Shown here: piece after piece, positions 27,046 through 36,504 of the stretch
How the letters are laid out: every line of letters begins with the position of its first letter
Position numbering within the stretch: position 1 is the stretch's first letter
NCBI RefSeq assembly: GCF_002786325.1
Contig: NZ_PGTB01000002.1
Coordinates: 159,178-223,177 of the forward strand
Reading direction: 5' to 3'
Source of the DNA: Pseudooceanicola lipolyticus
GTDB taxonomy: Bacteria > Pseudomonadota > Alphaproteobacteria > Rhodobacterales > Rhodobacteraceae
Length of the DNA: 64,000 nt
Notes under the pieces: generated by a model
Databases searched by the model: none
Told to the model about the DNA's origin: nothing
The model's input: the letters and a program-made list of their open reading frames with translations, nothing else
Made by a program: the position numbers and the translations under genes

Positions 27046-27555
27046 CTGCCCCCCCCTTTTCCGAAGGCGCTCGTTGTGTCTGTGACGCAACGGCAGATGC
27101 GGTCTTTCATGGCACGACGGCGGAAATGCGATGCCGACAATTTCCCATTCACAGGCAAGGACACACAAGGTGCTCATCTTGTCGGCGCAGGGCGGACTAG
27201 CCCGGATTTGTGGTGGCACTGACCGCCTTGGTTCCGGGCCTCCGAGGATACATCGTCTGGCGGTCAATGACACAACGATGCCTCGAAATGTCTCTCCGCA
27301 CATGCGTGCTTGTCTGCCCGACTTTTCACGCCGATACCCTCAACCACGTCTGTTCTTCTTTCCGAAGTTCTACGGTCACGTCCAACGCCCGATCCTGCAC
27401 GGAAACAGAGGAAGGATGAGCACCCAGAATATCCAACGGCAGCAAGGATCACAACGCAAGCATCCCGCTCCAACACATATGTGCGAAAGAGTGGGGCCGA
27501 GAGTTGATAGCGCCCGCCTTGATGAGGCAATATGCAGTGTCAGAGAAAGAAGTGG
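27046..27555. other. 510-base intergenic region between divergent genes
   Basis: No convincing gene. It should hold the promoters of the orphan permease (minus) and the PrpD operon (plus) and contains copy 2 of CACATATGTG at 27474-27483. Confidence 0.5.
27474..27483. promoter_or_regulatory. CACATATGTG palindrome, copy 2 (upstream of PrpD-like operon)
   Basis: Located 72 bases before the ATG of the PrpD-like gene. Identical to copies at 25567 and 32775. Confidence 0.6.
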
Positions 27556-28986
27556 ATGATCAGCGATTTCACCATCCGTTTGTCGCGGTTCGTCGCCGCG
27601 CCGCACCGGCTGAGCGTTGCAGACGCCGAGCAGGCCGCGCTTTGCGTTGAGGATACCATAGCCGCCATCTATGGCGGGTGGCATGAACCGGTGGTTCGCC
27701 GGCTGGCGGCGCTTGACGCGGGCGGACCGGCAGTCCCGGCAGGAGCTGCTGAAGGTGGCAGTCCCGAACAGGCCGCGTTCCTGAACGCGGTTGCCGGTCA
27801 TGCGCTCGATTTCGACGATGTCCATACGGTCAGCGTCACCCATCCCAGTGTTGTAATCGTGTCGGCGCTGCTGGCCACCGTGGATGTCCGGCCGGACACG
27901 GCCGGCCGCATTGCCCCCGCGCTTGCGGTCGGAACAGCCGTCAATGTCGCGCTCGGTCAGATCCTGGGTTTTGGCCACTACAACAAGGGCTGGCACGCAA
28001 CGTCGACCATCGGGGTTCTGGCATCGGCGGCAGCGGTCGCGCATCAGCTTGGGCTCGACGACGACGCAGTCCGCAACGCCCTGTCCCTGGCCGCGTCGCT
28101 GGCCGGGGGAATGCAGATCAATTTCGGCGCCATGGCGAAACCGATCCAGGCCGGAAACGCCGCCCTTGTCGGATTGCGGGCCACCCGGATGGCCGAGGCC
28201 GGCATCACGGGCGCCCCGGACATCTTCGCGGCGCGCGGCTTCTTCGACCTTTATGCCGGCCCGGACGGGATTGCGGCCGACCCCGCAGCGGTGGAACCGC
28301 GGATCGATCTGGGCACGGTGTCCCGCAAGCTGTATCCCTGCTGCTACCTCACCCACAGGATGATCGCCGCCGGGCGGCACCTTCACGCCGAACGCGGCGG
28401 CGAGGCGGTGCCCGAAGGATCGGTGATTGAAATGACAGTGCCCGAAAGCGTCATGGTCCCGTTGCATGTCACCGACCCCAAAGATGGAATGCAGGCCAAG
28501 TTCTGTGCCGCCTATACGCTCGCCGTGGCCCTGCAGCAGGGCCAGGTCGGGCTGGTGGATTTCGAAGGGGACAGCCCCCATCGCCCCGCGGTGCGCCGGC
28601 TTATGGACATGGTGCATATCCAAACCATGCCGGAAGCGGGGCGGGATCACGCTGGCGTGGACCATGGGACGGTCCATGTCCGCCTGCGCAAAGGGAACGT
28701 AACCCTGGCCGAAACCTCGGTCGCGGCGCACCCCGGCTCTCCCTCGGATCCGGCAACCCCTGCCGCGATCGGCGACAAAATCGCCGATTGCCTCGGAAAA
28801 TATCGCAGGGACGGGGGCGCGGCGCCCTCTGCCAGTGCGTTCCGCCGGGATCTGCGCACGCGGCTGCATCTGCCGCCACTGCGAGAGGCGTCGGCCCCCG
28901 ACGGGCAAAAAAACCATGCGCGGCAGGACAAGCCCGTGAAGGAAATGTCCAGCGCCGATCAAACACCGTCTGAAAGGACCGTCTGA
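27556..28986 (+). CDS. MmgE/PrpD family protein (2-methylcitrate dehydratase-like)
   Basis: 476 residues from ATG 27556, preceded by AGAAAGAAG. Helical MmgE/PrpD fold blocks are visible: GHALDFDDVH near residue 90, YNKGWHATSTIGVLASA near 145 and NFGAMAKPIQAG near 190. Family members dehydrate 2-methylcitrate or isomerise related acids; since it heads an operon with two ACADs rather than the methylcitrate cycle genes, it probably acts on a pathway hydroxy acid. The last 50 residues are a polar tail. Stop overlaps the ACAD start (TGATG). Confidence 0.85.
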   Translation: MISDFTIRLSRFVAAPHRLSVADAEQAALCVEDTIAAIYGGWHEPVVRRLAALDAGGPAVPAGAAEGGSPEQAAFLNAVAGHALDFDDVHTVSVTHPSVVIVSALLATVDVRPDTAGRIAPALAVGTAVNVALGQILGFGHYNKGWHATSTIGVLASAAAVAHQLGLDDDAVRNALSLAASLAGGMQINFGAMAKPIQAGNAALVGLRATRMAEAGITGAPDIFAARGFFDLYAGPDGIAADPAAVEPRIDLGTVSRKLYPCCYLTHRMIAAGRHLHAERGGEAVPEGSVIEMTVPESVMVPLHVTDPKDGMQAKFCAAYTLAVALQQGQVGLVDFEGDSPHRPAVRRLMDMVHIQTMPEAGRDHAGVDHGTVHVRLRKGNVTLAETSVAAHPGSPSDPATPAAIGDKIADCLGKYRRDGGAAPSASAFRRDLRTRLHLPPLREASAPDGQKNHARQDKPVKEMSSADQTPSERTV

Positions 28987-30044
28987 TGGAATCGATGATT
29001 CATGACATGGCAGAGCGACTGTTCCGCGACCATGTCACCCACCGCATGCGCGAAGACGCCGCCTCGGGACAATGCCCCGAGGCGCTCTGGACGCAGATCG
29101 AGGAGGCAGGGTTAACCATGGCGCTGGTGCCAGAGGACGCAGGCGGTTTCGGCGTGCCACCGGCCGAGGCGCTCGGTCTTGTGCGTATTGTCGGGGCGCA
29201 TGGCCTGCCCTTGCCTCTGGCTGAAACCCTGATCGCAAACGCCGTTCTGGCGGCCGCGAATATGGCCCTTCCCGGTGGCAGGCTGACCATCGCCGAAGGC
29301 GAAGCGCTGCGGTTGGAACGGCGCGGCAAGAAGATCCATGCGAGCGGGCATCTGACACTGGTGCCCTTTGCCCGCTGGGCGAACCGGATCGTGACCATTG
29401 GCGTCCTGGACGGTGTCGATCACGTCCTGTCCCTGCCGGTGCAGGATCTGATCGTTGACCCGGCGCAGGATTTTGCCGGGATGCCACGCGACGACATCGA
29501 ACTCGATTATACCCTGACAGAGACCGATGTCACCCCCTTGCCACGACCCGTGGGAGGGATGCGCGGGCTTGGTGCACTTATCCGCAGTCTTGCCACCACC
29601 GGGGCGATGGAGACCATCCTGAAGATGAGCGTTCAATACGCCAACGACCGGGTGCAGTTCGGACGGCCAATCGGCAGGTTCCAGGCGATCCAGCACAATC
29701 TTGCGACAATGGCCGGAGAAACCGCAGCCTCGCGCACGGCCGCCGAGATGGCGGCCGGCAGCTATGACACACCGGCCTTTGCGCTGGCCGTTGCCGCCGC
29801 CAAGGCCCGCGCCGGAGAAGCGGCCGAGAAGGTCGGGGCCCTGGCCCACCAGATTCACGGGGCCATCGGTTATACCCAGGAACACGCGCTTCACCATTTC
29901 ACCAAACGGATTTGGGGCTGGCGTGACGAGTTCGGCACCGAGCTTGACTGGACCAGGGAACTTGGGCGGGCCGCCCTGTCGAGCCCCCACGACACCTTCT
30001 GGCATTTCATCACAGACAGCGCTGCAAAAGGGACCCAGGCATGA
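28986..30044 (+). CDS. acyl-CoA dehydrogenase, non-catalytic-type partner subunit
   Basis: 352 residues, shorter than usual. It retains the C-terminal helical-bundle signature (RVQFGRPIGRFQAIQHNLATM; GAIGYTQEHALHHF) but the TEPGxGSD FAD motif is not recognisable. Neither the C-terminal EGT Glu nor the helix-G Glu is present (GALIRSLATTGAMETI). This fits the partner subunit of heterotetrameric ACADs known from steroid catabolism. ATGA overlap with the next ACAD supports a complex. Confidence 0.82.
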   Translation: MESMIHDMAERLFRDHVTHRMREDAASGQCPEALWTQIEEAGLTMALVPEDAGGFGVPPAEALGLVRIVGAHGLPLPLAETLIANAVLAAANMALPGGRLTIAEGEALRLERRGKKIHASGHLTLVPFARWANRIVTIGVLDGVDHVLSLPVQDLIVDPAQDFAGMPRDDIELDYTLTETDVTPLPRPVGGMRGLGALIRSLATTGAMETILKMSVQYANDRVQFGRPIGRFQAIQHNLATMAGETAASRTAAEMAAGSYDTPAFALAVAAAKARAGEAAEKVGALAHQIHGAIGYTQEHALHHFTKRIWGWRDEFGTELDWTRELGRAALSSPHDTFWHFITDSAAKGTQA

Positions 30045-31189
30045 CCCTCACCGCTTTTTCTCCCCCCCCGCCCGGCGCCGACTATGACGACCTCCGGCAA
30101 GAGGTCCGCGCGTTCCTGGCCGACGAACTGGCCGATTTCCCGCCCATAAAACGCGCGCAGTCGTGGAATGGGTTCAGCCGTGATTTTTCACGAAAGCTGG
30201 CGCAGCGCGGCTGGGTCGGCATGACCTTCCCAAAGGAATACGGCGGCCACGCGCGCAGCGCGCTTGAGCGGTATGTCGTGTCCGAAGAGCTACTGGCCGC
30301 CGGTGCCCCGGTGATTTCGCACTGGATCGCAGATCGGCAGAGCGGTCCGCTCATACTTGCCAAGGGCACCGACGATCAGAAACGCCGGATCGTGCCGCGC
30401 ATCGCCGCGGGCGAACTGTGTTTCTGCATCGGGATGAGCGAGCCGGATTCCGGCTCGGACCTGGCGGCGACGCGCACGATGGCCACCGAGGTCGACGGGG
30501 GGTTCCGGATCAACGGCACGAAGGTCTGGACGACCTATGCGCATGTCGCCGATTACATGATCCTGTTCTGCCGCACCGGCAAGAGCGACGACCGCCACGG
30601 CGGGATGAGCCAATTTCTGGTCGATCTCAAGGCCACCGACAACATTCAGATCACCCCGATCATCGACTTGGGCGGTGAGCATCATTTCAACCAGGTGGTA
30701 TTCGACGATACCTTTTTGCCCTCCGATGCGCTGCTGGGCGAAAAGGGCGAGGGCTGGTCGCAGGTCATGAGCGAACTGGCGTTCGAGCGCAGCGGCCCCG
30801 AGCGGTTCCTGTCGTCGTTTGCCCTGATCGAGGAACTGATCCGATTGCTGCGCGACGACGCAACCGAAGCGCAGCAGGCCGAGATTGGCCGTTTGTCCGC
30901 GCATCTGATGGTGCTGCGGCAGATGTCACGATCGGTGGCCGGAATGTTGAACGAAGGAGAGAACCCGTCACTTCAGGCTGCCATTGTCAAGGATCTGGGA
31001 GCGCTTTTCGAACAGGACATTCCGCGCCTGGCCCGAAGTCTTGTGTCGCGCCCGGCGGTGCCTGGCGGGAGCGATAGCTATGCGGCTGTTCTGGCGTATA
31101 CCGAACTCGCCGTTCCGTCGTTTTCGTTGCGCGGCGGCACACGCGAAATTCTTCGCGGTATCATTGCGCGGGGACTCGGACTGAGATGA
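30041..31189 (+). CDS. acyl-CoA dehydrogenase, catalytic-type subunit of a pair
   Basis: 382 residues. FAD motif GMSEPDSGSDLAA near residue 135. C-terminal motif is LRGGTREIL (Gly for the MCAD Glu), while helix G carries Glu in LAFERSGPERF. Translationally coupled to the preceding short ACAD; together they probably form an alpha2beta2 enzyme. Converges with the IclR gene, 40 bases away. Confidence 0.88.
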   Translation: MTLTAFSPPPPGADYDDLRQEVRAFLADELADFPPIKRAQSWNGFSRDFSRKLAQRGWVGMTFPKEYGGHARSALERYVVSEELLAAGAPVISHWIADRQSGPLILAKGTDDQKRRIVPRIAAGELCFCIGMSEPDSGSDLAATRTMATEVDGGFRINGTKVWTTYAHVADYMILFCRTGKSDDRHGGMSQFLVDLKATDNIQITPIIDLGGEHHFNQVVFDDTFLPSDALLGEKGEGWSQVMSELAFERSGPERFLSSFALIEELIRLLRDDATEAQQAEIGRLSAHLMVLRQMSRSVAGMLNEGENPSLQAAIVKDLGALFEQDIPRLARSLVSRPAVPGGSDSYAAVLAYTELAVPSFSLRGGTREILRGIIARGLGLR

Positions 31190-31229
31190 TCCCGCCTGCG
31201 GAATGACAACAACGGCGGGCGGCACACGT

Positions 31230-32048
31230 CTAGTGCCGGCCGGTTTCCCCAACCTCCGAACGATAGCCGAGTGCTCGGGAGAGCTGTTCAGCGGCCGTTT
31301 TGGCAGCGGCAACATATCGCTTCTTGTTACGCTTGGCGCGCTCCAGAGGAGCACCAATCACCAATGCTCCTGCCAAGTGTCCGTCGGCGCGAAAGACCGG
31401 AACCCCGAACCCCGCTGCATCTACATGCGCGGTTCCAGCTGTACTGGAATACCCGGTTTTGCGAATCTCCGAAATTAACCCGCGCAGTTCATTTTCATCG
31501 GTGATCGAATTAGGCGTCAGCGGCTTTAATTCAGTGCGCCGAAAATAATCGTCCAGTTCCTGCTGCGTGTCAAAGGCCAGCATGACCAGCCCCGATGCCG
31601 AACAGAACAATGGCCGGTTGATCCCCTGTTGGGCGACATACCGAACGGGCTGGGGGCTTTCGATGACCGACGAATAAATGACTTTCTCGCCGTCCCGGAC
31701 AGCAAACAGGATGGTTTCACCGGTCTGGTTAACCACATCATTCATCACCCCGCGCAGGACCGATTCGAACGGGTGGTTGGTCAGAATTGACTGGGCGAAC
31801 TGAAAAATCCTCGGACCCAGAAAGTAATTGTCTTCCTCGCGCATCAGATACCCCTTCTCGGTGAGGGGCCGAAGCAGCACCAGCAAACTGCTCTTGGGGC
31901 AATCAATCGCGATGCTGAGTTCCGAAAGAGACATGTGACGTTTGCAGCGCGCCAAAAGATCGAACAACGCAAGGATACGCGTCAAGGACCGGGGCCCTTC
32001 CGATGTGCGCCCGGCGGCTTCGGCTGGGCCAGATTGCGCGGTTTTCAT
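31230..32048 (-). CDS. IclR-family transcriptional regulator
   Basis: 272 residues. Winged HTH at about residues 30-75 (HMSLSELSIAIDCPKSS) and a C-terminal ligand domain (AQQGINRPLFCSASGLVM; GYSSTAGTAHVDAAGFG). ATG 32048 lies eight bases after GGAG; an ATG two codons earlier is too close to it. Co-oriented with the MaoC-like gene 34 bases upstream. The three CACATATGTG palindromes surround this gene's neighbourhood, so it is the best candidate to bind them. Confidence 0.9.
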   Translation of the reverse strand: MKTAQSGPAEAAGRTSEGPRSLTRILALFDLLARCKRHMSLSELSIAIDCPKSSLLVLLRPLTEKGYLMREEDNYFLGPRIFQFAQSILTNHPFESVLRGVMNDVVNQTGETILFAVRDGEKVIYSSVIESPQPVRYVAQQGINRPLFCSASGLVMLAFDTQQELDDYFRRTELKPLTPNSITDENELRGLISEIRKTGYSSTAGTAHVDAAGFGVPVFRADGHLAGALVIGAPLERAKRNKKRYVAAAKTAAEQLSRALGYRSEVGETGRH

Positions 32049-32082
32049 AGTCATGTCTCCAGTGCCGCTATCCGGAACAGGC

Positions 32083-32565
32083 CTATGCCTTTCCTGGCTC
32101 TTTATCCGTCATGCGGGCCTTGATCATCCGCAACGGCGTATACTCCAATACCTGTTCTCCGGTTTGCTTGAACACCTTGTTTCGCGTCCGCACCAATCCG
32201 CGGTTCGGACGGCTCTTCGACCGGCGCGATTCTGTTACCTCGACCTCACAATGGATGGTGTCCCCGGCAAATGTGGGCCCCATGACCTTCAGTTCCATGT
32301 CCAGAAAGGCAAAGCCGGTATGTTGCATTGTGGATTGGGTCAAGAGCCCTTCCATAAAGGTATAGACCAGCGCACCGGGCGCGGCGAAACCGGGGATATT
32401 GGATTCCTTCTCTCGGAAGTCACGATTGATGAACAAGACCTCAAGCATGCCGGTAACACTTACAAAATTCGTGATATCGGTTTCGGTGACGGTGCGGCCA
32501 ATGGTCCGAAACCTGCGCCCCACTGGCAAATCTTCATAACAAAACCCGAGTCCTACAGTTTCCAT
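32083..32565 (-). CDS. MaoC-like hotdog protein lacking the catalytic dyad
   Basis: 160 residues from ATG 32565, ten bases after AAGGGA (a TTG three codons earlier is too close). Hotdog fold is recognisable (GRTVTETDITNFVSVTG; SRPNRGLVRTRNKV), but the GDxNxxH motif reads TGMLEVLF, so both Asp and His are gone, and the HG motif is AAPG. Probably a non-catalytic hotdog, either a partner of an active hydratase or a ligand-binding protein. Directly upstream of the IclR gene and divergent from an ACAD pair. Confidence 0.75.
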   Translation of the reverse strand: METVGLGFCYEDLPVGRRFRTIGRTVTETDITNFVSVTGMLEVLFINRDFREKESNIPGFAAPGALVYTFMEGLLTQSTMQHTGFAFLDMELKVMGPTFAGDTIHCEVEVTESRRSKSRPNRGLVRTRNKVFKQTGEQVLEYTPLRMIKARMTDKEPGKA

Positions 32566-32885
32566 TTCGCACAATTCCCTTGATCAGTTCCATTTTCTGA
32601 GAGGGTTCGGCCACATCTGTCCTGCGCCCGGAACACGCCCCGGTTCCTTCACGTTAGGCGGCAAGCTCCGCAGCAATCAATCGACTGCCTCGTTTTTGCG
32701 GCTTTCACGTCGATTGAGCACATTCTTGATGAATCGCATTCTTCGCTCCAGTGGCCCCTTTTTCCACGCCACAGCACATATGTGGTTTTACGCGGCTGGT
32801 GCCGGATAGCGTTTGGGACATACCGAACGCGTACCTTACCTTTTTGTGAACAGGCGCCAAATGCCATGACCCGAAGAGGACCAGC
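32566..32885. other. 320-base divergent intergenic region
   Basis: No gene supported. Promoters for the MaoC-IclR unit (minus) and the ACAD pair (plus) must lie here; CACATATGTG copy 3 is at 32775-32784. Confidence 0.5.
32775..32784. promoter_or_regulatory. CACATATGTG palindrome, copy 3 (between MaoC-IclR and ACAD pair)
   Basis: 101 bases before the ACAD start at 32886 and 209 bases before the MaoC-like start. Identical to copies at 25567 and 27474. Confidence 0.6.
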
Positions 32886-33998
32886 ATGAATTTCGGCTTT
32901 TCCGACGAACACGATGCCATACGCGACACGCTGGCACGAATGCTGAGCGATCACGCCACTCTCGCGGTGGCGCATGACTGTCTTGAGGCTGCCGACGGGT
33001 TCGATTCCGCAACCTGGACCGCCTTGGCGGACGGCGGATGGCTGGGCCTTGCAATTGCCGAAGACTACGGGGGGGCGGCGATGGGGGCGATCGAACTGGC
33101 CATTGTCGCCGAAGAGATCGGCCGTAGCCTGGCCGCCATACCTTTTGGCCCGGTTCTTGGCCTGGCGATCCCCGCGATTCAGGACTTGGGCACGCAAAGC
33201 CAAAGGGAAAATCTGCTTCCCCGGATCGCCGAAGGCCGCATGATCGTTACCGTCGCGCTTGCCGAGGATGGAGGGTCTGCACCGGAACGGGTCTCGGCAA
33301 AAGTGCTGCAGGATCGCCTTTCGGGACGGAAATCGCCAGTTTCGTTCGCATCCGATGCGTCATTCGCGATCGTCGCCGCCCTGGACGAAGGCGGCACCGC
33401 GCGCCTTTATCTGGCGGATCTTTCGGACCCCTCGGTGTCGATCAGCGCGCTGGATGCGATCGACCGCACCCGTCCGACGTCCGAGATCGTCTTTCACGAC
33501 ACGCCGGTTGAACTGCTTCCCGGGTCCGATCCCGCAGCGATCCGGACTCTTCTGGACGGCGCCGCAGTGTTGGCCGCCTTCGAACAGATCGGCCTGGCCG
33601 AGCGGGCGCTTTTCCTGACCAGAGACTATGCCTGCGAGCGGCAGGCGTTCGGACGCCAGATCGGCAGTTTTCAGGCGGTCAAGCACCGGCTCGCGGACAT
33701 GTTCGCCAAGATCGAGCTGGCACGGTCCAATGCTTTTTTCGGCGCCTGGGCGCTGGCGAGCGGGGATGAACGGCTGTCCGAAGCGGCGGCGGTAGCACGC
33801 CTCGCGGCTCTCGATGCAGTGCAATTCACCACTGAGGAATCGGTGCAGCTTCACGGTGGGATCGGGTTCACCTGGGCGGCCGACCCGCATTTGTTTCTGC
33901 GGCGAGGATGGCAGTTGAAGGCCGAACTCGGCCTGGCCGATTTGTGGCGCGAGCGGCTGCTTTGCAATCTGGCGGACGGCCAAAGGGCCGCGAACTGA
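32886..33998 (+). CDS. acyl-CoA dehydrogenase, non-catalytic-type partner subunit
   Basis: 370 residues. ACAD fold with CERQAFGRQIGSFQAVKHRLADM and the C-terminal GGIGFTWAADPHLFL typical of short partner subunits. It lacks a C-terminal EGT motif, and helix G has no Glu at the IVD position. The FAD/substrate loop is LAEDGGSAPE, far from TEPGxGSD. ATG follows AGAGGACCAGC. Next gene is the likely catalytic partner, 16 bases downstream. Confidence 0.82.
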   Translation: MNFGFSDEHDAIRDTLARMLSDHATLAVAHDCLEAADGFDSATWTALADGGWLGLAIAEDYGGAAMGAIELAIVAEEIGRSLAAIPFGPVLGLAIPAIQDLGTQSQRENLLPRIAEGRMIVTVALAEDGGSAPERVSAKVLQDRLSGRKSPVSFASDASFAIVAALDEGGTARLYLADLSDPSVSISALDAIDRTRPTSEIVFHDTPVELLPGSDPAAIRTLLDGAAVLAAFEQIGLAERALFLTRDYACERQAFGRQIGSFQAVKHRLADMFAKIELARSNAFFGAWALASGDERLSEAAAVARLAALDAVQFTTEESVQLHGGIGFTWAADPHLFLRRGWQLKAELGLADLWRERLLCNLADGQRAAN

Positions 33999-34014
33999 CA
34001 AGGACAAAGTGCAG

Positions 34015-35241
34015 ATGGATTTCAGCGACAGCCCGGAAGAAGCCGCGTTCCGCGCCAAGGCGCGCGACTGGCTTGATGCCACCGCGACCCGCCGCAATGG
34101 AAGCGAAAAGGCCCAGGACCATTTCATGGCCCGCGACGCCGACGAAGTTGCCCGTGCGCGCGACTGGCAGGCACGAAAGGCCGACGCAGGCTGGGCGGGG
34201 CTGACATGGCCCCGTGCTTTCGGTGGGCGTGACGCCACTCCGATCGAGCAAGTGATCTGGAATCAAGAGGAAGGGCGCTACGCCGTCCCGCCCAACGTCT
34301 TTCTGATCGGGATCGGGCTGGTCGGGCCTACGGTCATGATCCACGGCACCGAAGACCAGAAAACAAGATTCCTGCCCCGGGCTCTCACGGGCGAAGACAT
34401 CTGGTGCCAACTTTTTTCCGAACCCGCCGCCGGGTCCGATTTGGCCGGTATCCGCACCCGTGCACGCCGCGAAGACGACGAATGGGTGATCTCCGGTCAG
34501 AAGGTTTGGACCTCGGGGGCGCATTATTCCACTCACGGCATCCTGCTGGCGCGCACCGATCCACAGGTGCCCAAGCACAAGGGAATGACCATGTTCCTTG
34601 TGGACATGTCCGACCCGGCCATCGAAACCCGTCCTATTCGCCAGATTTCGGGCAGCTCCAGTTTCAACGAAGTGTTCATCGACAACCTGCGCGTGCCAGA
34701 CAGCGCCCGCTTGGGCGGTGTATCCGAAGGGTGGAAAGTGGCGCTGACCACACTCATGAACGAACGGTTCAGTATTTCCGTCGGCCGGGCCAGTGGCGGT
34801 GCGCGGGCCGAGGAATTGATTGATCTGGCTACCCGTGTCGAACGGAACGGTCGCCCGGCCATCGAGGACGACGAGGTGCGCGCGCGCATTGCCGATTTCA
34901 TCGCGCGTCAACGCGGACTGGAATTCACCTCTTACCGGGTCATGACGTCGCTTTCGCGCGGCCAGGCACCGGGTGAAGAGGGCTCGATCGGCAAGCTGTT
35001 GCTGGGCAAGCTGCGGCAGGAAATGGGCGCTTTCGGGATGGATCTGGCGGGAACTTCGGCGGGCATATCAGCCAAGGTCGGGGATGACGTGGCGCGCTGG
35101 CGAAACGAATACCTGACCGCGCCGGGCAACCGGATCGCGGGGGGATCGGACGAGATCCAGCGCACGATCATTGGCGAACGCATTCTCGGGCTGCCGCCTG
35201 AAATACGCGTCGACAAGGATGTCGCGTTTTCAGAGCTTTGA
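34015..35241 (+). CDS. acyl-CoA dehydrogenase, catalytic-type subunit of a pair
   Basis: 408 residues from ATG 34015; GTG at 34009 is an alternative start, but AAGGA is ten bases before the ATG. FAD motif FSEPAAGSDLAGI near residue 140. C-terminal NRIAGGSDEIQRTI (Gly for MCAD Glu); helix G has LMNERFSISVG with Glu. Likely alpha2beta2 complex with the previous gene. Confidence 0.88.
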   Translation: MDFSDSPEEAAFRAKARDWLDATATRRNGSEKAQDHFMARDADEVARARDWQARKADAGWAGLTWPRAFGGRDATPIEQVIWNQEEGRYAVPPNVFLIGIGLVGPTVMIHGTEDQKTRFLPRALTGEDIWCQLFSEPAAGSDLAGIRTRARREDDEWVISGQKVWTSGAHYSTHGILLARTDPQVPKHKGMTMFLVDMSDPAIETRPIRQISGSSSFNEVFIDNLRVPDSARLGGVSEGWKVALTTLMNERFSISVGRASGGARAEELIDLATRVERNGRPAIEDDEVRARIADFIARQRGLEFTSYRVMTSLSRGQAPGEEGSIGKLLLGKLRQEMGAFGMDLAGTSAGISAKVGDDVARWRNEYLTAPGNRIAGGSDEIQRTIIGERILGLPPEIRVDKDVAFSEL

Positions 35242-35290
35242 TCTGAATGGGCGCCACCCGGGACCAACGACCAACAAGGAGGAGAATATC

Positions 35291-36436
35291 ATGAAGTTCA
35301 AGATAACCGGGATCGCTGCCGCATGCCTGGCAATGGCCACCTCGGCTGGCGCGCAAGACATCGATCTGCCTGACGTGATCGCTTGGTCGGCCTATGACAC
35401 GGGATCGGCCGGTCATGCGCATTCCATAGCCATCGGCAACATGATGCGCAGCAAATACGGATCGACGGTCCGCGTGCTTCCGGGGCGAAACGACGTCTCG
35501 CGGATGACGCCGCTCAAAAACGGGACGGTCGATTATTGCCTGTGCGGCATCGCCTCCTATTTCGCTGCCGAAGGGGTTTTCCTTTTTGCTGCGCCTGAAT
35601 GGGGCCCGCAGCCGATCCGCGCGGTGCTTCAGGCTGTCGGCGACTACGGTCTGGGTGTCGCCGTCGCGGCCGATGCCGGCATCGAGACGATTACGGACCT
35701 CAAGGGCAAACGGGTCGGTCGCGCCGTCAGTTCGCCGGCGATCGATGTCAACATGGAGGGGCTGCTGGCCTTTGCGGACCTGACATGGGACGACGTGGAG
35801 GCAGTGGAATTCTCGGGCTATGTGAACACGCTCCAGGGCATTCTCGAAGACCGTGTGGATGCCGCCTTTGCACTGACGACGACCACCGTAAACTACCAGA
35901 TCGAGTCAAGCCCGCGCGGCCTGAAATGGCTTGAAACACCCGCGGACCAGACAGAAGCATGGGAACGCTACACCAGCGTAACGCCCTTCGTGACACCGCA
36001 TATGGTGTCTGTGGGGCCGGGCATCGACCCTGCCTCCCCACTGCCCATGGCGCAGTACCCCTATCCGATCCTGGTCACTAACTCCGATCAGGATTCCACC
36101 GAGGTGCGCAACATCGTAGCCGCGCTTGACGCAGGGTTCGACGATTACAAGGATGCCGCCCCCGGTGCCAATGCGTATGCGATTGATCGCCAGATCCTGT
36201 CTTGGGTGATGCCATGGAGCGATGGCAGCGTTGCCTACTTCAAGGAAAAGGGTCTGTGGACACCGGAAGCCCAGGCAAACCAGGACAAATTGGTGGAACG
36301 GCAAGAGGTGCTCTTGCGGGCCTGGGGCACATTTGTCGGGGACGCTCCAGAGGGTGAAGAAGAATTTGCCGCTGCATGGATGAAAGCCCGTGCCGACGCA
36401 CTGGAAGCGGCCGGCCACGAAGTCTTTTTCCGCTGA
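35291..36436 (+). CDS. TAXI-family TRAP solute-binding protein
   Basis: 381 residues from ATG 35291, which follows AAGGAGGAGA; the frame is open upstream into the ACAD gene. Sec signal peptide (KFKITGIAAACLAMATSAGA-QD). TAXI-type blocks include AYDTGSAGHAHSIAIGNMM and DLKGKRVGRAVSSPA. It is longer than the copy at 22752. Periplasmic receptor for the fused permease that follows. Confidence 0.88.
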   Translation: MKFKITGIAAACLAMATSAGAQDIDLPDVIAWSAYDTGSAGHAHSIAIGNMMRSKYGSTVRVLPGRNDVSRMTPLKNGTVDYCLCGIASYFAAEGVFLFAAPEWGPQPIRAVLQAVGDYGLGVAVAADAGIETITDLKGKRVGRAVSSPAIDVNMEGLLAFADLTWDDVEAVEFSGYVNTLQGILEDRVDAAFALTTTTVNYQIESSPRGLKWLETPADQTEAWERYTSVTPFVTPHMVSVGPGIDPASPLPMAQYPYPILVTNSDQDSTEVRNIVAALDAGFDDYKDAAPGANAYAIDRQILSWVMPWSDGSVAYFKEKGLWTPEAQANQDKLVERQEVLLRAWGTFVGDAPEGEEEFAAAWMKARADALEAAGHEVFFR

Positions 36437-36504
36437 TGCGACACAGCGCGGCGCCCCACAGGCGCCTTGCACAAAGCAACGCAGCACAAAACTGGAATAC
36501 GGGC

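Noticed and set aside
27131-27559. Plus-strand open frame of 142 codons in the 27046-27555 gap
   Set aside because: No family, poor start context, and it overlaps the PrpD-like start; the gap is better explained as a promoter region.
32649-33203. Minus-strand open frame of 184 codons
   Set aside because: Mostly antisense to the ACAD at 32886 and lacks a recognisable domain.
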